Positions 1 to 12,059 of a stretch of DNA of 64,000 bases are shown piece by piece. The notes under the pieces were generated by a model, which did not search any database, was not told the origin of the DNA, and saw only the letters and a program-made list of their open reading frames with translations. Source of the DNA: Breviolum minutum Mf 1.05b.01. Its lineage: Eukaryota; Sar; Dinophyceae; Suessiales; Symbiodiniaceae. The stretch is from NCBI GenBank assembly GCA_000507305.1, contig DF239335.1:9447-73446 (forward strand), given 5' to 3'. Positions within the stretch are counted from its first letter, which is position 1; every line of letters starts with the position of its first letter. The translations under genes and the position numbers were made by a program.

Positions 1-108
1 GGACTACTACTACTAGGACTACTACTACTAGGATTACTACTACTAGGACTACCATTGCTACGACTACTACTGCTACGACTACTATTGCTAGGACTACTAT
101 TCCTGTCA
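1..108. repeat. 15-bp minisatellite, GGACTACTACTACTA unit
   Basis: The window opens inside a tandem array of the unit GGACTACTACTACTA, two near-exact copies followed by degenerate ones in which single bases change (GGATTACTACTACTA, CGACTACTACTGCTA). It ends near position 108. It is itself a higher-order form of an ACT trinucleotide repeat and resembles the array near 35.5-35.9 kb. The left edge is cut by the window, so its full length is unknown. Confidence 0.9.
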
Positions 109-355
109 GGCTACCCAAAAGTTTGTATATCGGAAGTTTGCCACTAAACTTCCTTTGATATTATTATTTATATATATATATATATCAACAAGTCATCTTG
201 AAATTGGAGAAAGAGATAGAAAGAGTGGATGTAATCTTCACAAACTGCAGCTTCCGAACTCTGGGAAATCTGTGGTAAAAAACTAAGGAAAGTCCTGTGT
301 TTGACATGTTCATCAGTGCAGTATTCATCCAACTCAGCACATCCGGATTCATGTT

Positions 356-436
356 TGGTGGTTTCAAAGATTTTTGGGGAAGTGATCCAATTTGACTTGC
401 GCATATTTTGTTGAGATGGGTGGTTCAACCACCAAC
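356..436. mobile_element. GGTGGTTTCAA-ended inverted-repeat element, copy A
   Basis: Begins TTGGTGGTTTCAAAG and ends GGTTCAACCACCAAC, so the ends are inverted repeats. The internal string TTTGACTTGCGCATATTTT recurs in the copy near 14.0 kb, which shows the two are related and not chance palindromes. No protein is encoded. The size and structure fit a non-autonomous MITE-like element. Confidence 0.65.
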
Positions 437-592
437 TAATTGTAAATAGCTGATTTGGGTTGTTGGTTTGGGATTCTAGGGGTGCCCACCAAGTAACAAT
501 TCAGTAACAATGCCTTTCAAAAGGGGATCCCAGAAATCCAAACCACCAACCCAAACCACCTAATTTACCACTAGTTGAAACCACCAACTAGC
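430..592. mobile_element. Long imperfect inverted repeat (foldback element)
   Basis: A left arm (about 433-480, with TTTGGGTTGTTGGTTTGGGA) pairs with a right arm (about 523-580, with TCCAAACCACCAACCCAAA). Arms are about 50 bp with scattered mismatches and enclose about 40 bp of unrelated sequence. It directly abuts copy A of the GGTGGTTTCAA family and shares its CCACCAACTA ends, so it may be a nested or diverged member. Confidence 0.6.
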
Positions 593-1915
593 TGGTATGT
601 TCTATCTAGTGAGCAACTTCCAAATTGATTGTTGCCCAACAAAAATGCCCTGCAAGAAGGTCGCAATTCATAGCTTTTGCCGCGAGAAGGAGAAGGCCAT
701 CTTTTTTTTCTGGGGGATCCAGGAGGATATGCTTGGAAATCTGATTCTTGGACATCTTGGAATTTTAAAACGATTATGAAACAGATATTTGATCAGGATT
801 TTGTTGATTTTGGAACCTAAAAAATGCATGGATTCCTTGCCAGCTTCAGGGAAAGGTGCTCATGACTCGATATGTTCAACAGAAAAAAAATCCAGACTAT
901 TGAGACATGGATATAAAATGATATGAACATATATGTGCGATCGGATCTAAACTCCCATTGTTTTCCATATAATAGATTATAATAGGGGATAACCTCATCA
1001 ACCCAACAGTAAGGGTTTAAATAGACATTATAAGGATTCCCTATTAAAGGTGGGATGACCATCCGCAATATAAGGAGTTTAGACCTTGGCACATATATAA
1101 GCAGCAGGGTTTTGCATTGGTTTTGCATGTGCTCTCAACTGTGACTCTTTACAGGTCAGAGGTTTTTGTAGTCAAAAAACTCCGTTCTGGGGCTGGATTC
1201 GCCCAGATAGGATCAAGTCATATTAATATTATATCCCCGTGATACGGCGACGTTGCAAACAAAATGGAAGACTTTGAAAGCCAACATATGTTGTCAAAAT
1301 CATTTCACTATATCATCATGTCACGTGATTTGCTGTGTATAGAATATGACAGTATTGAATATAGCATTGCAGCTCGCATTTTGCAAGTAAATCGTGGTAC
1401 AACTGGTGCGTCCATGGTCCATACGAAACATGTTGTTGGCAAATCTGGCGGAATGACCAGCAATTTGTGTAACATTTCGTGATCAAAAAGGTGCGACATT
1501 GGGTCATTTCCAGCAGATATTGTCTCAGGATCAATTGAAGAGTCGGCTCTTACGCATTATGCGGAATGATTACGAGACAGGCTCGGGAAAGAGAAATGGT
1601 ACACTGAGTTGGTACCAAGTTTTTGTTTTGTAAATTCTGGCCCACACCGATAGTAAAGCAGATACACTTAATACATGATATTGATTTGATTGGATGTGTT
1701 ATGGCATCCGACATGTATATTTATTTCCTAGAAATATATATTGTATTACAATCTAGATTCTAGATATTTGTTGCATTCCCGCAGGTGATTCTGACTGATA
1801 CCATAGATTTTTTGTTGTTTCGATGGATTGAGAGATACCTACCGTGTTGAGACCTATAACAAGTATACGAGAAGTTGATTTCAAAAATAAGCTCCCAAGT
1901 GATGAAAACGTGCAG

Positions 1916-2004
1916 GTAATGCCACTTTGGAAGACGAGGATGAAGACAGCGAAGAGGAGGCCTCGCCACATGATTGTACCATAGATGTAGTCGCAGCAGA
2001 TTGA
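1916..2004 (+). CDS. Candidate terminal exon with acidic tail (strand uncertain)
   Basis: After an AG acceptor (TGCAG|GTAATG) the + frame reads an acidic stretch with the motif LEDEDEDSEEEASP and stops at 2004. The minus strand is also open across this interval (about 1753-2115) and reads a hydrophobic membrane-like sequence; that is expected because reversed Glu/Asp codons read as hydrophobic residues. I favour + because neighbouring candidate exons at 2.6, 3.1 and 3.7 kb are +. No family recognised. Confidence 0.35.
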
Positions 2005-2551
2005 ACCTCCCAAAGCTCCATGTGATTGCGATTGGAACGGTGAGAGCAGCATGATCTTGACGAACATTTGACTGTATACAGAGAATATAACGCAGACCCA
2101 TAAATGCAACTCCACCCACAGGAGTCAAAATTATCTTAAGTCAGTTGCAGGTTAACTGCTGAGACAATCAAAGATATTAAGACTTGGATATATATATATA
2201 TTATATGTATATTTATTTATATCAACAATTAGAGTAACACATGATTTTGTGCCCATTTATGTGGTGTAGTCCCATTCTATAGTCCTATTTTCATACTATT
2301 TTGCTGAAACCCTTGACATCCAGCCACCAGGCAAGTCCTGTTTCACCGGGAACACGACGACCTCCCAGGCGGGCTTACCTCATAACTTACATATATCCAC
2401 CCCGAGAAAAAAACCCTTGGGCTGTTTAGATGTGTTTCGTTTAAATGGCATTTTATTCAAAAGAATGTTCCTCCATATAAAGTGGCCGGTTTAAACACAG
2501 CTACGAAACCACTAACAATGCCGGCCACTTTTAATGGATCCCTGGATCCAG

Positions 2552-2628
2552 GCGTCTCAAGGGTGAAGACTTACAGCGCCTTGATGAACTCTTACCATCG
2601 CTGGAGACGAAGGAGAGCTGGACAACTG
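2552..2628 (+). CDS. Internal exon, unrecognised protein
   Basis: A 77-nt interval between CCAG|GCG and ACTG|GTCAGT, both good splice sites. The frame reads a charged amphipathic stretch, LKGEDLQRLDELLPSLETK, typical of real coding sequence. It starts with one leftover base and ends with one leftover base. No domain can be recognised from 25 residues. It may belong with the + exons at 3.06 and 3.68 kb, but the joins were not proven. Confidence 0.6.
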
Positions 2629-2849
2629 GTCAGTTGGTCCCAAGAATTGGTTGGGAAGTTTGGAACCCAGACCGTTTAACAATAGGAACATGTAGGAATC
2701 ATTATAGGAATCCATGAGATTTCCAGCTGCGAGTTGATGGACTTCGCGTATGATTTCCATGCGTCATGTAACTCACTGTCATTAGTTTTATACACAATGA
2801 TAGTGGGGGTGAATTTAGGAGGGTGAGTCCTCTCAGGATGACCTTTGTT

Positions 2850-2960
2850 TCAGGGTGGATGATGTGGATGATGTGGATGAAATGGTGAAGGTGTTGGTGG
2901 TGTTGGTGGTTCTAGTGGATGTCGTTGTGGATGCTGATGATGATGACTACTGTATAATCG
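2850..2960. repeat. Degenerate GAT/GGTGTT low-complexity tract
   Basis: GGATGATGT units followed by GGTGTTGGTGGT and GATGATGAT. This is simple-sequence DNA with no supported coding role. Confidence 0.8.
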
Positions 2961-3061
2961 ATATTAATTAATGATGGTCATGGAGTCATGATCATGATGA
3001 TGATTTGGCCATCCTTGTCAGTTTAGCGTAGGTCATAAGCTTTTTTTTGATCACCCCATAG

Positions 3062-3202
3062 GAGTCCACACGTTCTGATGTTTCGACTTCAGCGAGAAGC
3101 TTGGGGTGCGAAACATGGGATGGTGAGATGGGATTTTGGTGGTCCTGCCCAGTCCAAGCAATGTCAGGATTTGTTTGCAAGAAGATCCAAGAAGTGCAGA
3201 AC
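3062..3202 (+). CDS. Candidate internal exon, basic protein
   Basis: Lies between CCCATAG|GAGTCC and AGAAC|GTGAGT, the donor being an excellent consensus. The open frame gives 46 codons and ends in a basic cluster (DLFARRSKKCR). A minus-strand frame is also open (2992-3180), so strand is not certain. Product unknown. Confidence 0.45.
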
Positions 3203-3683
3203 GTGAGTTGTTTTAAACCTTAATTGTTGTGTTATCTTTGCTGGTGTACCTCACATGTATTTGCTTCTTCAAAAGTACTACTGACTTCTTGATGCTTATT
3301 TTGGCACCACACAAGCACATCACTTGATTCTCCAATTCACAACAAGATTCCAAAGATCTTCGTCAACACGAGTCCGCAGGTGTTTTTCGGTCTGGATCGT
3401 AATTTTTTGTTGGCCAAGCTATCCGGATTTTTTCAAGCAAAAACATCATTTGGCGAGGGGCAAGGTAAAGTGGAGAAGTTGCTTGTTAAGTTGCTTGCCT
3501 GGAAAACATAGGAAAGTACCATTTCTTTTAGGCAACTGTGGCTGGTTTTAGGGGTAAAGTTGATGGAAATGAACAGCAACTTTTGTTTTCCAGGATGTCT
3601 CCAGTAGGGATGCTCAACATGATTTATACCACATGTTTTTTGTGTTTTTGTTCCGAAACGACCTTGGCTTTTTTTTTGAAAAG

Positions 3684-3785
3684 TTAAGGGTCTCCAAAAA
3701 CCCCACTGATCTTCGCTCGCTGGAAATTCCGGCCTTTGGTTCCGACAGGCGCGCGCTGCATCGCAAATTTCAACGCTTGACCAAG
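3684..3785 (+). CDS. Internal exon, 34 codons, phase 0/0
   Basis: The interval is exactly 34 codons between GAAAAG|TTAAGG and CCAAG|GTTGGG, so it is a symmetrical phase 0 exon. It reads a basic, non-repetitive sequence including SLEIPAFGSDRRALHRKFQ. GC content is clearly above the surrounding AT-rich DNA. It probably belongs to the same + gene as the 2.55 kb and 3.06 kb exons. Product not recognised. Confidence 0.6.
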
Positions 3786-4249
3786 GTTGGGGTGGTTCCA
3801 AGGGAACTGGTGAGGTCAGGAGAATCTGGAATTCCTAACCACTTGATACACATCGATTTGGAGCTACCATTTTTCAACCACAGAGATAGATTTATATTAT
3901 ATATATAGTCGCAATTGTGTAGAGGATGAATGAACCAAATATGAATTGTAGAATTGTGATAGGTGTATGATGTGTATGTGACAAACTGACTGTATATGTG
4001 TAATTATATAGATATGTTACAATATTTGTTGATGTTTGTTGTATATATGCTTTGTACATTCCAAAGATCAATGTCCCGGTCTTCCTAAAACAAACATAGG
4101 AGTCCGAGCCTTACTCCGCATTTGTTGGTTTTTTTATGTCTTTCGCTACGTTGCCTCACAATTTTCAGGATTCCGTTATGCCAAATGTACTTATCTAGTC
4201 GATGTTTCTGAAATCATCCCACAAGGCTATGAAGAAAAGACATGACAAC

Positions 4250-6250
4250 ATGTCTAAAGTCATGAGATCTTCATTTTGGGAGGGTCCCATTCCCACATTT
4301 CGATCTTGCCACCCCCAACGGCGTCTACCTGAGTCTAGGTGAAGGGTTTTCAAACATCAATTCTCAAAGAGCCTACCCAAACTCAAAACAAATCGGCACT
4401 TCATCACTTTACCCTATGAATTTGTGAAGGTCTCTGGAGGTGTGAGGTAGTTACGGTAGTTTTCCCCAGCAAGCCCCAACTAGTCCATGTCCATGAACGA
4501 CTCACGACTGTTGATGAATGACTCTGACTCCAAGAACATGACATTTTAATTCAACACAGAGGATGAAGACCTCAGTTGCAATGTAAACCCTCAAAAATCT
4601 TTTTAAAAGAATTGATGGGATTCGGTTCCTTTAAACTGCAAATGTGGACCTACGACGTGATTTGGGGTTCCACAGCAAAATAGGTCACTTCGAAGAAAAG
4701 GCGCGAGTCATTCGGGGGGGGCAGCGGAGGCAGATGGATCTCCGCGCCTGGTAGGGCTGTAAGGTTCAATGCCTCAGGTTCTGATGGTCCAAATCTGCTA
4801 AAATCCATCGGATTTTCCATCCGGAAGATGTTTGAATTTTGTAGACCTAAGATTGATCTTCAAAATGAATGGGCGCAACAAAAATATGAACAACGACCAC
4901 CTATTAATATATCTTTATATATATATATATACACATCCTTTATATGTTCCACCGTTTATCTTAGCAAATTTCACACCCATTTGCCATTACCTATCTTGCT
5001 CTTATCCAAAGACTGAATATATCCCCGCTGGCCTTTCCCATTCTTGATTAAATACCTTTTCCCGCCAAGAGATCATTTTCTGAAGCACCTTGCTACCACA
5101 GATTGTGAAGCCTGCCTTGTTGAGAGAAAGTACATGATTCCACTTGATGTGTTCAAGTGACACTTCCTGACAGAAAGTCGGTGATGTACAGATATAGGGG
5201 GGAAATGTTTTTTTTGTTTATGCCGGTCTACTCTTGACACTATGGTAAGATACTGTGACTTTTACATTCCAATGTTTTTGCTTTGTAATGTCATTGTGTG
5301 CCTCATTATGCCGTTCATTTCTGCATTTGAAATTCTGGTTATATGTAAATAGTTATACTGTATATATATAGATATAGAGAGAGAGATTGTTTTTTGGATT
5401 GTTTGACTAGTTGACACTCTTTGATTTGCGCCCATGGTTTATTGTGGTTGTTTCACCTTTGAAAACATCTCAAAATGGGATGTTGGCAAATGCTCCGATG
5501 AGACGTGACGAGTCCAAAGCACCCGGAGCAACAGAAAAATGTGAGAATGACCCCCAGGAAAGCGGCTTTGCTTGACATTATTTTTTTTGCACATGTCCGG
5601 TTGGACATAACACTTCAAACTGTCATTTCCCAGATGACCTGTGCTGGAGTTGAGTGGGTGCTTGTGTAACTGCTGTCGATTTCCCTCCAGAAAACTATCC
5701 GATGGCAGCATAGCTGGACATCAGTTTTTGTCAACAGGACATTCAGCCCAACGGTTGGTTTTATATAGATTTTCTCCGTACATTAGGGGTAGGTCAGCAT
5801 TTTTTGCCGCAAACAGGTGATTTTACCCGACCTAAAGAAGTCGAATCAATCTCCAACACAAAAAGTGTCAAAACTTCTACATCGTTCACCTGTCAGCATT
5901 TTATGCTCAGAAAAGTGCTCTCATTCTTTTTTGGTGTTGCTTAAAGCAATGACCGTACCACTGGAGCATATTTTAGCAGAGGCAGTTGCGCGGGGGTAAT
6001 AGATCCAGCTGGGCTGTCTGGGCTGTCAAGTCAGAATTTTGTCCATCGAATGATGCAAGAACCCCCTTTGAACTTGTACTTCAGGTCTTGTATGTTTGTT
6101 GGTATAGTCTTTGGGCGGTTCTTTCGTTTTGACATCACATCACACTCGTATTTGATAAAAAGAAGAATAATACATAATTTGTGAATATTTGTGACATAGT
6201 TTCTATCATGTATAGGCCATACATGATGATACATGACTCGTACTCGTATA
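4250..6250. other. No supported gene; intergenic or intronic
   Basis: I see no exon with convincing splice sites here. There is a G run near 4710-4720 and short TA tracts near 4915-4930 and 5360-5370. Confidence 0.5.
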
Positions 6251-6616
6251 TAATTTATTGATATTTATTGTATGGCATTTTAAAGCCAGGCGTACTGTAC
6301 TTGGGAGTTTTGGCGAGGCCCCATCTACATCCATCTACTTTGAGCTTGATTGTAGCCGTACAAGACTCCGGTTGCTTCACTATTCGTTAAATGATAGAAC
6401 TAACGTCATCACCCCAGGTTTAATGGTTTTTATCAAATTCCTATTGGAAACGGACGACCCATTCCCCAAAAGCTTTCTTCAGAAGCCTTTTAAACAGAGT
6501 TTGGTATCCCAAGTGGTGCTGAAATTGATGTTTGATTGTTCCAACTTTTTGAATGAAGAAAGCACCGACAAGCCCAACCAGTACGGTACCGAAAAAAAAG
6601 ACAGATCCTTGTGAAG

Positions 6617-6739
6617 GTGAACCTTGCCGTTAACAACGAGTTCAACGACAACACCACACAGGTGTCGGAGAACGCCGAGATACCTGACTGCGTTATGACG
6701 CACCTGGAAAAGGATGCCGGGATTCCATTCATGGGATAA
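6617..6739 (+). CDS. Candidate terminal exon (strand uncertain)
   Basis: After TGTGAAG|GTGAAC the + frame is open for 40 codons to a TAA and reads a balanced polar sequence with VNLAVNNEFNDNTTQVSENA. The opposite strand is also open as a hydrophobic frame (6479-6787), so the strand call is tentative. No family recognised. Confidence 0.4.
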   Translation: MNLAVNNEFNDNTTQVSENAEIPDCVMTHLEKDAGIPFMG

Positions 6740-7196
6740 AATGCAACTCTTCACAAAACGTGACGTTTTGAATTCTAGAATTTCCATGTTGTTTTTTGGT
6801 GGGGAATCTGTGACGGACTGCCAGTGTTTAGTACATTATTTGTAGCACACACTGGTTGGTTGAATCTATTTGAAACTATATTCCAAATTATTCACACAGT
6901 CGCTACTCTTTGGCTGGGTATGTTTGTTTCCGTTTGGGCCGCAGTCCTCACAGCAACAAACCCGGCCCGCAAGGACACACGGTGGATTGTTTTGTCCAAC
7001 AGGAAAGATTCGACTACTTCTCCTGGAAAGAACGTACAATTCCTTCAGTGTTTTGTAACCAGAACTGCTAGAGGGTAACACCACCGTATGTTTTGATTCG
7101 TGATCTCCAAAGAGTTTTTGGATAGTTTTGGGTTTCATTTTAGGTTGCGCAACCGTGTTTGTCAACAATTTCACCACGCTAAGGGATGATGATCAG

Positions 7197-7337
7197 GTTG
7201 AAGAACCTGAAGAATCCAAGGTGGAGCAGATGGCAAATTGGTTGACACAGATGACCCTTGGCACTATGCAACATGTGGTTTCAATATTGTTGATGGAAGA
7301 CATATTGCACCAGTTGATAGATAGTTTATCCCATTGA
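7197..7337 (+). CDS. Candidate exon, acidic start
   Basis: Follows GATCAG|GTTGAAG and reads VEEPEESKVEQMANWL before continuing open to a stop at 7337. The first half looks coding; where it ends (donor or stop) is not clear. Product unknown. Confidence 0.4.
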   Translation, partial: VEEPEESKVEQMANWLTQMTLGTMQHVVSILLMEDILHQLIDSLSH

Positions 7338-7692
7338 CAATTGATGAATGACTTGAGCTGGCTTACAGTGATTTGCCTGGATGAACCCAGATTTTTTAAA
7401 GAGACCAGGATTGTTGAAGATGGATTTCTCAGATCAAACGAGATATTAGGGAACTTCCTGGTTCATTCCACAGTTTCCTACTTGCAAAAGTGTTTGTTGC
7501 ACAAAAAAAATGTGCAAACAGCTCACATGGTCAAAGACTTTGGTATTGGTGAACAATACAAGCATTGCTGCTGGTCAGTACAAACCATTTGTGCACAGCA
7601 TGAAGTTCGAAGCCTGAACACTGAAGATGAGCTTTTTGGAAAGGGAGCTTCTTTTGCAAAAGGATTATTTGGAGCTTCCATGTCAAACGTTG

Positions 7693-7740
7693 TATATATA
7701 TATGTAGATATATATATATGTAGATATATATATATATATG
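7693..7740. repeat. TATATATGTAGA dinucleotide-rich tract
   Basis: TATATATATATGTAGA units, simple sequence within a non-coding stretch. Confidence 0.8.
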
Positions 7741-8315
7741 ATTATAGTAACAACTAGATTCAGATGTATACTTAAGATACGAATCATACAATTGTACTAC
7801 TAATCACTAGTAATGATGGTAAGATACGTATTATTATGTTCTTTTTCGTCTGGTCCGGTCCGGTTCAATTTGTGCTTCCAGAAGTAGATGGCTACCGGCC
7901 TCTACCAAAAAAAACTAGTATTCTCCCGAGGAAGCACTGCCTGGAATTCCTTGGAAAATCCTTGGAAATCCTGAATTTGTGGGAGAAAGTTGAAAAGACA
8001 TGTTTTTTTGGGGGGCAGATCCCCTTTTGAAAAACTTTGGATTGACACATCCCAAGAAGGGCTAAAAGTTGTTTGGTGAGTGGAAGGGTTTCTGAAGTGA
8101 GACTCTAAGCCACTTGGTGGGTCGACTTGAGAGTGAATACCAGTACTTCACCCGGAGAGAAGGGTCCTTTCCCAATCAAAAGACATTTTTTTGTTTGAGT
8201 CCCAAAAAGGTATAGGTGTTGTGCTCCCCATATTTTCACTAAATAAAACAAAAATTGCTTACAAAACCAAAAGATGCAGAGAAAAACAACAACCTGGGAC
8301 TCAACCGAAAGGTGA

Positions 8316-8450
8316 CATTTCCATTCGTTTCTGCGGGTTTTTTACACGTCGGATCGACTCAAGGAATGTGATTCGTGAAGATTTGGTTCGTGCGATTCCT
8401 GTTCATGACAGCCTCTCGAGCTTTGGGTCTCTTGGCCGTTGCTGGTTGGT
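8316..8450 (+). CDS. Candidate exon, unrecognised
   Basis: Open + frame with ordinary composition, including RRIDSRNVIREDLVRAIPV, then a Ser/Gly stretch before a possible GTGTAC donor near 8449. Splice borders are weak, so confidence is low. Confidence 0.35.
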
Positions 8451-9063
8451 GTACTTGTTGTGGAATTTGGGGTGGGAACACATGAAGTCAAAATGATGAG
8501 AACAAAACATGTATATAATCAGTCTTGAGATATATAGTCATTATATATTCAGGCACGAGATTAGCAGTAGCAAATGTAGTATTTGCATGGAAAATTCAAC
8601 TTGAATAACTCTTGCAAGTTGATTGAACGTTGACACAAGGTTTCACAATCTTAGGAACAAACCTCCCCTGACATGTTCATCCTTGGTAAGATGTTTATTT
8701 GCCTCTGTTCATGACATTTAGATGCAGCAGATAGACATAAACTTGTGCGATATTCCCACACAAAAGATTTCCTCAAACAGCAGCTCAAACATGTTAGTTC
8801 ATGGGAATGGTTCAGTTCATGCTCTTAAGGGAAAGTTCATTGTGAAATTGAAGAATTGCAATTCGAGTAGTACTTTAGCTCTACATAGATTCACTTGGCT
8901 TTGGTTATTCCACGCAAGCATGCAACAACATGTCCCTTCCTCTAAAGACAACCGTTACCGCCCCGTTTTGAGGCCTTTAAGGCTTCACTTAAAAATCCCA
9001 CATTTTTTCCACCTAAAAAAACCGACGTTCCAACTTGAAGCGGGCCAGGTATGTTTTTCGCAG

Positions 9064-9199
9064 TCGGAAAAACCAGAAGAACAAGTTGGCCAGTGACTCG
9101 GATTTTGAGACAACCAAATCCTCCCCGCACGGACGTTGGGGACGTGGCATTGGTCAGAGCACCGCCAGGGACCGGACCGTGGGACCCCTAGGCCTGAAG
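9064..9199 (+). CDS. Candidate exon, basic disordered segment
   Basis: Follows a strong acceptor, TTTTTCGCAG|TCGG. The frame reads a polar, basic, probably disordered region with KNQKNKLASDSDFETTKSS and then Gly/Arg-rich residues (GRWGRGIG). It remains open to 9250, but coding character fades after about 9200. Product unknown. Confidence 0.45.
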
Positions 9200-9330
9200 T
9201 TTTATGTTTTAAAAAACACACAACGCAACCATGTCACAAATGCTGGTTGATTTTCAGGTGGCGTCCAAAGAAGCATATGAGTATCGGACAAAATTAGGTA
9301 TGACCAAAGTAGTACTGAGAGGGTCGTGGG

Positions 9331-9440
9331 GTTGCCGTCACTGCAAAACCGATAGGGGCCCACCCTAAAACGATACCCGAAACGATGCCCTGAGGAAGGT
9401 TTGCCCAAAGTGTCGCCATTGCAAAACCGATAGGGGCCCA
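9331..9440. repeat. Direct repeat pair, about 27 bp, spaced 77 bp
   Basis: The string TGCAAAACCGATAGGGGCCC occurs at about 9343 and 9420 with extra matches on both sides (CCGTCAC versus CGCCATT before it, ACC after it). The spacing is not a multiple of three, so it is not a coding repeat. Confidence 0.8.
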
Positions 9441-9660
9441 CCTACTTTGGGATGTCCCTTCGCCATGTACCAAATTTCGTCCGTAACTCATATGTCAATT
9501 TGGTCATGTTCACCTCTAGTTCAGGGAGATGTACTGTGAATGAGCCATATCTAATTTTGAAGATATCCATCACTTTGACCTATCATTTGTGTTTCATGGC
9601 CCAACATCACTTTGGGCAAAGCAACCACTATAATTTGATTAATCAAGGCTTTCATCGCAG

Positions 9661-9787
9661 CGTCCCTTCGGAACGTATTTCAGAGTTCTGGTCGTCTCTT
9701 GGCAGCATCGGTGTTTTCGTCGTGCTTGTGATGGTTCCATGGTTCCGAAGCCAGGAGTTTCCAACAAATCAGCATGTCATGCTGTGA
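9661..9787 (+). CDS. Candidate terminal exon with one membrane segment
   Basis: Preceded by a strong acceptor (TTTCATCGCAG|CGTCCC). The frame reads a polar start (VPSERISEFWSSLG) and then a hydrophobic segment (GSIGVFVVLVMVPWF) that could cross a membrane, then stops at 9787. A GA donor at CCAG|GAGTTT is possible as an earlier end. It might be an N-terminal part of the membrane gene that begins near 11.9 kb or the end of an upstream gene. Confidence 0.5.
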
Positions 9788-9789
9788 TC

Positions 9790-11850
9790 TTTGGGAAGAT
9801 GACATCGGATCACCCAATGGAAACCATGGAAAATTTTTGGTTGGCTTCAATGATGTCTTTGGATTTTGCTTGCTGTTTTGCTAGTTAAAATCAAGGATGT
9901 TTTTTTTGAATTTCTACCCAAAGAATTGGGAACAATTTCCCATGTTGATGAACATGATGGAATCATGCTGGGAGCGTAGGTAGATTGTGGAAAGCAGTGG
10001 AAAACATTTTTTTTTTGAATTGCATGATACCCTGCACCTAACAACACATTGGACACATCAGACCCCCTTTCAGTAGTAGTAGTGCTACTTCCGAGCTAGT
10101 GTCAGAAGTGTCATGACCCTGAACAAACGAGTTCTTTATCAATTTTCGTGACAAGTAATATTGGCAGATTCAGAAGTTATGCTGGATTCAGCAATTGCAA
10201 TTCACGTTTTGACCAATTCAAGCGGTGAAGCAGAAACTGCTTTGACATTGATTCATGTCATCTTTGGCCATAGTTAGTCGCGCGATGCGCTATTTAGATT
10301 TTGTCCACATCGTCGAAAAAATAGTGATGCAGTCCAAAAGTATTCAGACTGGTCATTGTCGTGCATTTGTCTTTGATCCTATTCGAATTTAGTTTGACGC
10401 ACGATCGTATTATGCAATGATAATGATGTAGCTCTTTGCTTGTCATCCAGCGAAATTTGACAGACGTCCTATCTTTCTAAACTCCCAGAGGCACTCCTGG
10501 CAACTGGCGGCATGGAAAAAGATCCTGGGTCACAACGTCAAGTTTATGGAACAGGTGTCACAGTCGGAAAGTAATGGTTGAGAGTTTGCATATGTTTGCA
10601 ACATGGTTTGACTGTGGTGTCTTTATATTTGCATGTACAGATTGCACAAACACATTCCACAAAGGACGGTTCTGAATACGCACCAGTGTGCGTATTGCTT
10701 GTGTATGTTTTGATAGGGCCTTGTGACATTTGTTGAGAAGCTGATGATCAGTTGTTTAGAGCTGCGCCTTCGTGCAATGATGTATTCAGACACAATGATC
10801 ACGTGATGCAAAAGCTTTCGAGTTTCACACGACACCAACAAAATACATTCAATGTATTGAAAATGTATTCATGATTAAGGTATCATCCGTTTTGTTTTAC
10901 TCATCTGAGAAATTGACATGTTTCCAATTCCAATTTCCTAAGTCGTACTGCATCAGGAAATTGTCATTTCAAGTCTTAAGTAATGATCAAAAGCAAAAGT
11001 CAAATACATTTCAAATCTGAAGTACTGATCAGAAAATGAAATTACATTTTGGACAGGACTACCCCATACTGATCAGCATTGCAAGGTTTCAGCCCATGTC
11101 AATAATTAATTGTTGAAATGGTAACTCATCTTTGAAATAGAGGTGAAATATGGTGAAACTGAAACATGTTTGAAACCGGCGAATCGTGAAAGGATGTAGA
11201 TTCGGGGGACTCGTCACCTGCTGCATGAAGACTGTTTAAATCATTGCACAGCATGGCTGAATTAACACATAAATCCGTTTTCTTATCCTCTTATTACTCG
11301 TACAAAACATTACAATTATATTTATGATAATATGTTGTCTTGCAGTATATCATTATATACATATTAAATTGTATCATATGCCTTAACATATCATATGCCT
11401 ACGTCAACTTTCATTTCTGAAGCGCCAAACGAGGATTTTGACGTTGCTCTTTCTCAAAAATGGACTGGCTGCCTTATGCCTTGGCATCTTGGCGGCTGAA
11501 GGGTTTTCTCCTGTTTTTTTCACGACTAAAAACGGCCTTGGCCTCGTGGAGCATGGAGATGCATCAAGGGAGGTCTATGAAGAATCAGTTCCTTAGAGAC
11601 TTGGCACTTGTAATGCCTTGTCATGGATCTTTTGACATGAAACCTCAAAACGTCAAAATAGTGGAAGTATCCATGAGATCTACAGAGCTGCGCAATTGTT
11701 GGTTGCGCACTTGCCAACGTCACAGCCTCCGAAAGATAAACATGGGCATAATGTCAATTGATTTATGCATATTTGGGGGTTATAATAATCAGTTATTCGG
11801 GTCTTGGGATTATAATCAGTTGAGCAGTTGGACAACCATTTTTAGATGGT
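9790..11850. other. No supported gene in about 2 kb
   Basis: AT-rich sequence with no exon I can support. A weak + frame near 11,460-11,760 was noticed but has no convincing splice borders. Confidence 0.5.
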
Positions 11851-11913
11851 GATTGTTTAAGAGGTTTTTGATGAGGTCCAGTGCCGAAGAATACTCGAGC
11901 TTTGTCAATGCAG

Positions 11914-12059
11914 GTACTTTGGCAGCTCTCCTCGGCTTTACGCTGTCGTATACCCAGCTTCTGCCTTCCGTACTCGGTCTCTCGGTACCGATCAGACTTG
12001 CGACACTGGAGTCACTGGAGTCATTGGCTCAAACAGTTTCATTGGAATCACATCAATAG
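11914..12059 (+). CDS. Gene 1 exon: first membrane segment
   Basis: Acceptor TCAATGCAG|GTACTT. The frame reads TLAALLGFTLSYTQLLPSVL, a plausible membrane helix, and stays open to 12059. The true donor lies earlier, perhaps within CTCGGTCTCTCGGTACC; the last repeats (LESLES) may not be coding. Confidence 0.6.

Noticed and set aside
1753..2115. Minus-strand membrane-protein frame of about 120 codons
   Set aside because: Its hydrophobicity is what the complement of an acidic GAA/GAC-rich + sequence gives; the + reading ends in a tidy stop after a good acceptor. Not excluded.
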